Of a stretch of DNA of 20,958 nucleotides, positions 1 through 6,051 are shown one piece after another. Location: NCBI GenBank assembly GCA_027040585.1, contig JALULU010000363.1, positions 1 to 20,958 on the forward strand. Reading direction: 5' to 3'. Both the position numbers and the translations under genes were made by a program. This DNA comes from Acidobacteriota bacterium. GTDB lineage: Bacteria > Acidobacteriota > JAAYUB01 > JAMOQF01. Position 1 is the stretch's first letter; the number at the start of each line of letters is the position of its first letter. The notes below the pieces were generated by a model that had not been told where the DNA came from, searched no databases, and was given only the letters and a program-made list of their open reading frames with translations.

Positions 1-79
1 CATAAAGGGTATTGGTGTTTTAGAGACATTGAAAGCTGTTGCCAAACAGGTGATTATGAAACTCAAAAAGGGAGAATAA
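1..79 (+). CDS. 3' end of an unidentified CDS (partial)
   Basis: An open frame enters from the left edge (codons in phase from base 2) and ends at a TAA at 77-79. Only about 25 residues are visible; they are basic and helical-looking, with residues such as GVLETLKAV near the middle and a lysine-rich end. That is too little to assign a family. A phosphotransbutyrylase would be a natural partner of the butyrate kinase downstream, but the visible tail does not look like the Ptb C-terminus as I remember it, so I do not propose it. The stop codon lies inside the 5' arm of the hairpin at 70-95, which supports this as a real gene end. Confidence 0.5.
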   Translation, partial: IKGIGVLETLKAVAKQVIMKLKKGE

Positions 80-95
80 AATAACTTATTCTCCC
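70..95 (+). terminator. Hairpin at the end of the first partial gene
   Basis: The arms GGGAGAATAA (70-79) and TTATTCTCCC (86-95) are a perfect 10-bp inverted repeat with a 6-nt loop. The TAA stop of the upstream frame is inside the 5' arm. It is followed by CCC and then an AT-rich stretch rather than a clean T-run, so intrinsic termination is likely but not certain. Confidence 0.6.
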
Positions 96-179
96 CCCTA
101 TTTAAAATACATTTTAATAAATAACTTCAATCAACAATACTTTCAAAATAAATATTACTTTTAAACATTTTTTTTGTGT

Positions 180-262
180 ATGGTAACACCCATGTACAGG
201 AAATAATGATGAGTAAAATCATTTTTGGTGTCAGGCACAATTTTACAATTATAAATTGTAAA
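180..262. repeat. Cluster of back-to-back short hairpins, possible REP-like remnant
   Basis: Four hairpin-capable units lie in series: ATGG/CCAT (180-183/190-193), AATGAT/ATCATT (205-210/218-223, followed by a short T-run), GTG/CAC around TCAGG (228-238), and TTTACAATT/AATTGTAAA (242-250/254-262; 9-bp perfect arms, 3-nt loop). The third contains GGTGTCAGGCAC (227-238), which resembles REP-like palindromes I associate with IS200/Y1-type transposases. No transposase is present and no second copy was seen in the window, so the mobile-element reading is tentative. Confidence 0.3.
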
Positions 263-324
263 GATTATTAAACATTTTACTTTTAGATAAGCACAAGATC
301 AGCGAATAAATAGGATTTTAAGCC

Positions 325-342
325 TTCATATAATTATATGAA
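325..342. promoter_or_regulatory. 18-bp perfect palindrome upstream of buk, candidate operator
   Basis: TTCATATAATTATATGAA at 325-342 is a perfect 18-bp palindrome. Its right end is 17 bp upstream of the TATAAT hexamer at 360-365, so it covers the expected -35 position of the butyrate kinase promoter. Placement and symmetry suit a dimeric repressor or activator site. Base composition alone makes AT palindromes easier to get by chance, so this is a candidate only. Confidence 0.35.
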
Positions 343-359
343 TATGGCTATATATATAG

Positions 360-365
360 TATAAT
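360..365 (+). promoter_or_regulatory. Candidate -10 box of the buk promoter
   Basis: A consensus TATAAT lies 61 nt upstream of the buk start codon. The position 17 bp upstream has no TTGACA-like -35; the 18-bp palindrome sits there instead, as expected of an activator-dependent or repressed promoter. The surrounding sequence is very AT-rich, so a chance match is possible. Confidence 0.35.
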
Positions 366-426
366 TTCTAAAGAAAAGGAGTTTATAAAATTAACTCTTT
401 TAGTATATTTTTTTCAGGAGGAGATT

Positions 427-1497
427 ATGAAAATTCTCTCAATCAATCCCGGCGGGCTATCAACTAAAATCGGACTTTATGAAAACACTGATCCGATTTT
501 CGTTATGGACATACAGCATACAGAGGAAGAACTTAAGGATTTAATAGATGTGACTGAGCAGTTTAAATTTAGAAAAAATGTAATTATTGAAAAACTCAAG
601 GAAAAATCTGTGAACATAAGGGAAATCGAAGCCTTTGTGGGAAGAGGAGGATTGTTTAAGCCTCTTAAAGCAGGAGCATATGAAGTAAATGAGCTAATGG
701 TAAACGATGTATTAAATGGAAACGTGTTTGGAGATCATCCATCAAATTTAGGATGCCTTATTGCCTATTCCCTCGCAAAAGATGCTGGTGGCAAAAAAGC
801 ATTTATAGTAGACCCGATTTCAATAGATGAATTTATTGAAGAAGCAAGAATATCTGGATTCCCCGGAATAAAAAGAAGATCACTTGTACATGCATTAAAT
901 GTGAGGGCAACAAGTTTTAAACTTGCAAAAAAACTTGGCAAAAGTTTTTATGAATTAAATTTAGTTGTTTGTCACCTTGGTTCTGGCTATACAATAGCAG
1001 CAATTAGAAAGGGAAAAATCATAGACGTAAACAACGCAAATGATGGTGGGCCCTTTTCGCCTCAGAGAAGTGGTTCAATACCAGTAACACAGCTTGTGGA
1101 TGTGGCTTTTAGTGGAAAATATAAAAACGCAAAGGAATTAAAAAGGGTAATCACAAAAAAATCTGGAGTTTATGGATATCTTGGAACCTATAATCTAATA
1201 GAAGTGGAAGAAAGGATTTCAAATGGAGATGACTATGCCAAACTCATAATTAACGCTATGGTATATCAAATAGCAAAAGAAGTTGGGGCAATGAGTGCTG
1301 TACTTGACGGAAATGTGGATGGAATAATACTTACAGGTGGTGTTGCTAAAAGCAATTATGTGGTAGGAAAATTAAAAAAGAAAATAAGCTGGATAGCCCC
1401 AATTCATCATTTTCCAGGAGAAAATGAACTTGAATCCTTAGCAATGGGCGCTTACAGAGTTTTAAGTGGAGAAGAAAAACCACATATATATGAATAA
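427..1497 (+). CDS. buk: Butyrate kinase (acetate/butyrate kinase family)
   Basis: Cytosolic kinase that converts butyryl phosphate and ADP to butyrate and ATP, the energy-yielding last step of butyrate fermentation; branched-chain acyl phosphates are also used by the family. At 356 aa the length is normal. Family motifs in order: INPGG (6-10), VGRGG (71-75), HALN (155-158), HLGSG (183-187), and NDGGPFSPQRSG (205-216). The ATG has a strong AGGAGG 5 nt upstream. Oddities: the phosphate-binding start is INPGGLSTK where typical members have INPGSTSTK, and HLGSG replaces the usual HMGGG, so substrate range may differ. No phosphate butyryltransferase gene is visible beside it; the upstream partial gene is unidentified. 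It converges on the CoA-dehydratase activase genes. Confidence 0.9.
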   Translation: MKILSINPGGLSTKIGLYENTDPIFVMDIQHTEEELKDLIDVTEQFKFRKNVIIEKLKEKSVNIREIEAFVGRGGLFKPLKAGAYEVNELMVNDVLNGNVFGDHPSNLGCLIAYSLAKDAGGKKAFIVDPISIDEFIEEARISGFPGIKRRSLVHALNVRATSFKLAKKLGKSFYELNLVVCHLGSGYTIAAIRKGKIIDVNNANDGGPFSPQRSGSIPVTQLVDVAFSGKYKNAKELKRVITKKSGVYGYLGTYNLIEVEERISNGDDYAKLIINAMVYQIAKEVGAMSAVLDGNVDGIILTGGVAKSNYVVGKLKKKISWIAPIHHFPGENELESLAMGAYRVLSGEEKPHIYE

Positions 1498-1530
1498 AGT
1501 GGGGATTTAAGAAGAAACCCCCACTTTTTT
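1496..1530. terminator. Bidirectional terminator between buk and the activase operon
   Basis: AAAGTGGGG (1496-1504) pairs with CCCCACTTT (1519-1527), with one mismatch (A1505/C1518) and then TTT (1506-1508) with AAA (1515-1517). Six T follow on the plus strand (1525-1530), and TTTATT follows on the minus strand. The buk stop is at the left foot of the stem, and the minus-strand stop (1507-1509) lies inside the hairpin, so one element serves both convergent units. Confidence 0.85.
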
Positions 1531-2814
1531 CCCAAAATAAAAAGGCAACATTCTTTTAGTTTTTTTTCTCCTCCCATAGGTCCTTGCAAGTTCTATAAAT
1601 ATATCTGTTGCCGTGTCAAAATCCTTTTGAGTACCATCAAAATAAAAATTCTTAATTGGGATATTGTCATGTTCTTCACTAACCCTCGGGTAAATCGCTT
1701 CACAGGTTATTCCATTCATACATGTAAAGGGGCTTATATCTACAATACCATCTGCCCCCTTATGATATAAATAAATGGCCTTACCAACTGATAAAACCAT
1801 CTCACCTAAAGCCCCATAATGAGGCAAATAAGGTTTTGCATATTCAAGGACTTCTTTTATTTCAGCCTCTTCATACCCTTTAAAATCTTCCTTTATAACA
1901 TTAAAAATTGCATGTTCATCATTACTTTGAATTTTAGTTTTAATTACATTGCCAAGCATCTCAAGTGAAACACTTTTTCCTTCCTTTTTTATTCTCTTAA
2001 AGGTTTCAAAATTTGTGTACCATACCCATTCTGTAATGTCACTTAACCATGCCTCACCACCATATTTTTCAATCCTTCTTATCATTTCATCATTACTAAA
2101 GGTATTTAATCTACAAAAAATTTCTCCGACGACACCAATTAATGGTTTCGGTTCTGAATAATCAGCTGGAACCCTTCTAAACCTATCTCTACATCTTTTC
2201 ATTGCTTCCACGAGTTCCACAAGCTTTTGCTTATGGCCAATATTTCTCTTCTCAAGAACTGAACAAACATCATTTAAACTATCCTCGTGAGCCTGGTCTG
2301 TATCTCCTTTTGTGAGTTCATAGGGCCTCGTCTTATGCAAAAATTTTCTTAAAAAATCTGATACAACAAGAGCGCGCCATGCTGTCCTCATAAGTTCTCC
2401 AGCATGTCCACCAACATCCTTATAACCATCTTTACTTGTGGGAGACATTACCTTAACATCTCCAAGTCCAACCCTATTTAAAATAGATTTGACAAAGGGC
2501 GAATATTGTCCAAATCTACAAGGTCCACCAGCTGTAGGCATAAAAAAGGCATCCTTTTCAGGGCTAAAATCAGGACTTTCAGCAATTCTTAAAAATGTTC
2601 CCAGCGTAACTATTTCAGGAAAACACTCCTCTCCTGAAGTAAATCTCTGTCCAAGTTCGAGTGCTCTAACATCTGCTTCGGGACATTCCCTTGCTTCTAT
2701 TCCTATTGACCTAAAGGCCGCAGCAAATGTTTTTGCCCCGCCATAGGACATTCTTGGAATCCATAGTCTTTTTCCTTTCAAAAGGTTTGAACTGCTTTCT
2801 TTCTGCTCCACCAT
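1507..2814 (-). CDS. HgdB-like (2-hydroxyacyl-CoA dehydratase-type) Cys-rich protein, partner of the activase
   Basis: A 435-aa protein matching the C-terminal module of long CoA-dehydratase activases, related to the HgdB/D-component (2-hydroxyglutaryl-CoA dehydratase) fold. Conserved-looking cysteines sit in typical contexts: GEEC (C64), GGPC (C99), EIFC (C234) and FTCMNGITC (C365, C371); they probably bind an Fe-S cluster. In many bacteria this module is fused to the preceding one in a single chain of about 1,400 aa; here it is a separate gene in the -1 frame, overlapping the upstream gene by 37 nt. AAAGGAG lies 7 nt before the ATG, inside the upstream gene, so translation is likely coupled but independent. 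The true substrate is unknown; a double-cubane-cluster-type reductase role is an alternative. Confidence 0.75.
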   Translation of the reverse strand: MVEQKESSSNLLKGKRLWIPRMSYGGAKTFAAAFRSIGIEARECPEADVRALELGQRFTSGEECFPEIVTLGTFLRIAESPDFSPEKDAFFMPTAGGPCRFGQYSPFVKSILNRVGLGDVKVMSPTSKDGYKDVGGHAGELMRTAWRALVVSDFLRKFLHKTRPYELTKGDTDQAHEDSLNDVCSVLEKRNIGHKQKLVELVEAMKRCRDRFRRVPADYSEPKPLIGVVGEIFCRLNTFSNDEMIRRIEKYGGEAWLSDITEWVWYTNFETFKRIKKEGKSVSLEMLGNVIKTKIQSNDEHAIFNVIKEDFKGYEEAEIKEVLEYAKPYLPHYGALGEMVLSVGKAIYLYHKGADGIVDISPFTCMNGITCEAIYPRVSEEHDNIPIKNFYFDGTQKDFDTATDIFIELARTYGRRKKTKRMLPFYFGKKVGVSS

Positions 2815-5800
2815 CTTAAAACTCCTTTACTATCAAGATATGCCTCACATCTTGTCATAGCACCAGCATCATTGCTATGACCGTCAAATTGAAGTACAAG
2901 AAAAGGCTTTCCTGATGCTTCACCAATAAAATGTTTTACATATGAATCTGGTCCACACTTAAAATTTGTTATGTAAATGAGATGCAAAAATGGATATTGG
3001 TTGACTATTTTTCCCGCAGCTAAAATTTTTCTACCATAATTCCAGAACATATTGTCGTTTACATCTGAAATATCTATATCGTCAATCCAGAGTGCATCTA
3101 TCGGAATAACATTTACCCCATAATAATCCCTTAATTTTCTTGGAATATCCATATTTACACCGGAATCATTAACATTATAGGGCCTTCCCACAAGGACTAT
3201 TCCTATTTCTCCTGTCTTTTCCAATGTTTCTAAAGCCTCTTTCCCCTCCTTTAACAACCTATTTACAAATCTTTCTTGAGCCTCATAACCCTTTGTAAGT
3301 GCTTCTTCTATTTTCTTTTTACTAAATTTAAATCTTGGATCATTCTTAAAGAACTCAATCAGTTCCCTTTTTACACCTTCAAATCCCTCCTTTAAGTGAA
3401 GAGTAGGGATTAAAAATTTATCCTCATATTTTCTAAAAAAAGGTGCAGACTTAATCACAAATGGTAGTGTCTGTCCCCATGGACACATGAAATTTTCAAG
3501 CTCTTTGAATTTTGTCTCAACATTTATTACATTTGGAACAAACACATAGTCAACATTTTTTTCAAGTAAATTTTTAACATGCCCGTGGGCAATTTTTATT
3601 GGAAAACATGGTTCTGAAACAACTGTATCGTATCCTTCAATTGTTATTTTTTTATTTGTTTTAGGGGAAAGTAAAATATCAAAGCCAAGGGTTTTAAAAA
3701 ACTCAAGCCAGAATTGAAATCTATCATAGGTATACATGGTTCTGGGTATTCCAATTACAGGTCTGTCCCCTTCAGGCTCTTTGTATCCATCAAATAGAAA
3801 CTCTTCTCTTAATTTCATTAAATCTTTTATAACAGGCTTTTTATCAACCTTAGCTCTCTTACGATATTTATCACTACACTTATCCCCCCAATAAACCCTT
3901 TCACTTTCCACTTTAAATTCTTGAATGCTACAAAAATTACTACACCCTTTACAGGTAAATTCACGCAGAGAATAATCTATTTTCTCAATATCATATCCCC
4001 TAAATTTAGTTTTATCACCAAGTGCCTCCATTTTCTCTTTGACAAGTAATGCTGTGCCAACTGCACCCATAACTCCATTATGAGGTGGGACAATGATCTT
4101 TTTGCCCAAAATCTTAGAAAATGCAGCAGCAACAGAATCATTATAGGCAGTTCCACCTTGAAAAAATATCACATCTCCAATTTTTCTTCCAAGAACAACT
4201 CTATTTATATAGTTATACCCGATAGAATAAGCAAGTCCTGCAACAACATCTTCAACCTCTGCCCCTTTTTGAAGATAGTTATTCACATCCTGCTCCATAA
4301 AAACTGTACACCTTTCCCCAAGTTTTATTGGAGATTTACTCTTAAAAGCTATCTCAGCAAATTCACCTTTAATGTTTATTCCAAGTTCTTCTGCCCTTTC
4401 CTCAAGAAAAGAACCTGTCCCAGCTGCACATGCTTCATTCATTGCAAAATCCACAACTATGCCATCTTCAAGGCTTATAAACTTTGAATCCTGTCCCCCT
4501 ATCTCAAAAATTGTGTCAACTTTTAACCCCAATAGCCTATCTCCAATAAAGGAAGCACCTGTTTTATGCGCCGTAATTTCGTCCACCACCAGATCAGCAC
4601 CCACCAAAACTCCAATCAATTCTCTACCAGATCCAGTGGTACCAACGCCACAAATATCAATTTTATCTCCAATATCATTTTTTATCTCTTTAAGTCCTTC
4701 ACTCACAACCTCAATAGGTCTGCTTTTTGTCCTTAGATATATTTCCTTAATAACGTTTCCTTCCTCATCAAGTACCACCAGATTAGTACTAACTGAACCG
4801 ATATCAATTCCAAGGTAAGCTTTTACTGGAAGTTTTTTACCCTCAAAGGTAAAAGGGATTATCTTATCTCTCAAAAGCACAACATCCTTCATATCAAGTG
4901 GTTCAGTATGCGGAAAATTTGAAAAGACTTTATTTATATATTTGTCAAGTTTAGAAAAATCTTTTAAGGATTTGTTATCTTTAGATTCGTGCTCATTTAA
5001 AGCCGCTCCAATTGCTCCAAACCATGCATAATAATTTGTAATCAACAGATCCCCCTGTTTTAACCCAAAGGCATCTTCCATTGCTCTAACAACACCTTTA
5101 TTTCTCGAAACACCACCAATAAAAATTACATCAGGTTTTATTTCTTTACCCTTTGTTATTGTGGATTTATAGTTTCTTGCAACTGCATCACATAATCCCC
5201 TTAAAATCTCAGCAGGAGTATATCCTTTCTGTTGGGCATGAATCATATCAGATTTAGCAAAGACTGAACACCTACCAGCAATTGTAGCAGCTTTAGGTGC
5301 TGAAGTGGCTATATCTCCCACATCTTCAATTTTAAACTGAAGTCTTCCCGCCTGCTGGTCTAAAAAGGATCCGGTACCTGCCGCACAATCGCCACTCGTC
5401 TCATAGTCAGCTATCCCGATTTTTCCGCTGTCCTTATCTTTTTCAAGTAAAATATATTTTGCTTTCTCTCCGCCCATTTCAAAAATGGTTCTAACAGATG
5501 GATAAAGCTCTGTAACTCCCTTTGCTATTGCCTTAAACTCATTGTCTCTATTTATATCCAAAATTTCACTCAGTAAAATACCTGCAGTGCCACACGCCCT
5601 AAATCCTTTAATTTTGTCAATAGGAACAATATTTACAAGATTTTCGAAAACTTCATATACCCTTTGAAATGGTTTTCCTTTAGTTCTTATATAATTTGAA
5701 ACAATAATTGGTCTTAAATTTTCTGCCTGGCACTCTTTAGGATTAACAAACTCAAAAAAATCACTTTCATCTGCTATCTTTTTAAGCAGGTTTTCATCCT

Positions 5801-5867
5801 CTATATCCCCAACAATCGCTAATTTTAAACTTACAGCTCCAATGTCAATTCCAACGCTTAATGACAT
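2778..5867 (-). CDS. Long acyl-CoA dehydratase activase, tandem BcrAD/BadFG ATPase plus DUF2229
   Basis: ATP-driven electron-injecting activase of the HgdC/BcrAD type, 1,029 aa from the chosen start. Two ASKHA ATPase domains are visible: residues 1-295 (phosphate loop GIDIGAVS) and about 350-610 (GIDIGSVS). Each has the two Fe-S cysteines of HgdC, in DCAAGTGSF/GRCSVF (C161, C200) and ACAAGTGSF/GERCTVF (C480, C520). The chain therefore resembles a covalent version of the HgdC homodimer, able to hold one bridging 4Fe-4S cluster. A CxxCxxxC plus Cys segment follows (C639, C642, C646, C664), then a DUF2229-like domain (about 685-990) with EPCFP. Start: the ATG at 5867 has GGAGG 5 nt upstream; an in-frame TTG at 5879 overlaps that site and is rejected. 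First gene of a two-gene operon. It probably activates its HgdB-like neighbour or a dehydratase elsewhere. Confidence 0.85.
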   Translation of the reverse strand: MSLSVGIDIGAVSLKLAIVGDIEDENLLKKIADESDFFEFVNPKECQAENLRPIIVSNYIRTKGKPFQRVYEVFENLVNIVPIDKIKGFRACGTAGILLSEILDINRDNEFKAIAKGVTELYPSVRTIFEMGGEKAKYILLEKDKDSGKIGIADYETSGDCAAGTGSFLDQQAGRLQFKIEDVGDIATSAPKAATIAGRCSVFAKSDMIHAQQKGYTPAEILRGLCDAVARNYKSTITKGKEIKPDVIFIGGVSRNKGVVRAMEDAFGLKQGDLLITNYYAWFGAIGAALNEHESKDNKSLKDFSKLDKYINKVFSNFPHTEPLDMKDVVLLRDKIIPFTFEGKKLPVKAYLGIDIGSVSTNLVVLDEEGNVIKEIYLRTKSRPIEVVSEGLKEIKNDIGDKIDICGVGTTGSGRELIGVLVGADLVVDEITAHKTGASFIGDRLLGLKVDTIFEIGGQDSKFISLEDGIVVDFAMNEACAAGTGSFLEERAEELGINIKGEFAEIAFKSKSPIKLGERCTVFMEQDVNNYLQKGAEVEDVVAGLAYSIGYNYINRVVLGRKIGDVIFFQGGTAYNDSVAAAFSKILGKKIIVPPHNGVMGAVGTALLVKEKMEALGDKTKFRGYDIEKIDYSLREFTCKGCSNFCSIQEFKVESERVYWGDKCSDKYRKRAKVDKKPVIKDLMKLREEFLFDGYKEPEGDRPVIGIPRTMYTYDRFQFWLEFFKTLGFDILLSPKTNKKITIEGYDTVVSEPCFPIKIAHGHVKNLLEKNVDYVFVPNVINVETKFKELENFMCPWGQTLPFVIKSAPFFRKYEDKFLIPTLHLKEGFEGVKRELIEFFKNDPRFKFSKKKIEEALTKGYEAQERFVNRLLKEGKEALETLEKTGEIGIVLVGRPYNVNDSGVNMDIPRKLRDYYGVNVIPIDALWIDDIDISDVNDNMFWNYGRKILAAGKIVNQYPFLHLIYITNFKCGPDSYVKHFIGEASGKPFLVLQFDGHSNDAGAMTRCEAYLDSKGVLRWWSRKKAVQTF

Positions 5868-5902
5868 GTCTTCCTCCAACCTTATTTTGACTTATAAGTA
5901 TT

Positions 5903-5925
5903 TGTCAATTTATTCATTTTGTCAA
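5903..5925 (-). promoter_or_regulatory. Direct TTGACAAA repeats upstream of the activase operon
   Basis: Read on the minus strand, TTGACA occurs at 5925-5920 and again at 5908-5903, 17 bp apart start to start, each followed by AA. Either could be a -35 hexamer for the activase gene, with weak -10 candidates near 5895-5901. They also match half-sites of the inverted repeat at 5949-5981, so they may be regulator binding sites. Confidence 0.35.
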
Positions 5926-5948
5926 ATTTTTTTAAACTATTTTTTACT

Positions 5949-5981
5949 TTTTGACACATAAGAAAATCTAATGTGTCAAAA
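5949..5981. promoter_or_regulatory. 11-bp inverted repeat in the divergent promoter region
   Basis: TTTTGACACAT (5949-5959) and ATGTGTCAAAA (5971-5981) are perfect inverted arms around an 11-nt spacer, giving a 22-bp centre-to-centre spacing consistent with two DNA turns. A further TGACAC follows at 5982-5987. The site lies between the divergent activase operon and the GAF/Fis regulator, the usual place for an autoregulatory operator. No T-run follows in a gene-end context, so a terminator is unlikely. Confidence 0.45.
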
Positions 5982-6010
5982 TGACACTTTTTCACTTGAT
6001 TTTAAAATTT

Positions 6011-6033
6011 TTAAGTGTTAATTTTGCACTTAA
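6011..6033. promoter_or_regulatory. Second inverted repeat just before the regulator gene
   Basis: TTAAGTG (6011-6017) and CACTTAA (6027-6033) are perfect 7-bp arms around 9 nt, ending 18 nt before the start codon; another CACTT lies at 5993-5997. It could be an operator at the regulator's promoter, or a leader hairpin close to the ribosome binding site. Confidence 0.3.
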
Positions 6034-6051
6034 TATTCTGGTGGGATAAAA

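Larger units (their letters stand above)
80..426. other. 347-base intergenic region upstream of butyrate kinase
   Basis: No convincing ORF was found. It holds the right half of the terminator hairpin, a cluster of short hairpins (180-262), an 18-bp perfect palindrome (325-342), a TATAAT box (360-365) and the AGGAGG ribosome binding site (416-421) of the next gene. No tRNA or recognisable riboswitch fold was seen by eye. Confidence 0.6.

Noticed and set aside
2778..2830. Programmed -1 frameshift joining the two activase genes
   Set aside because: No canonical slippery heptamer is seen in the overlap, and the downstream ATG has a good AAAGGAG at 7 nt, so independent, coupled initiation is simpler.
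4080..4818. Two overlapping plus-strand open frames (135 and 148 aa) inside the activase gene
   Set aside because: They lie antisense to a gene with intact motifs, have no ribosome site or recognisable domain, and have the Ser/Pro/Thr-rich composition expected of a shadow frame.
5868..5879. TTG start four codons upstream for the activase
   Set aside because: The TTG overlaps the GGAGG that serves the ATG at 5867.
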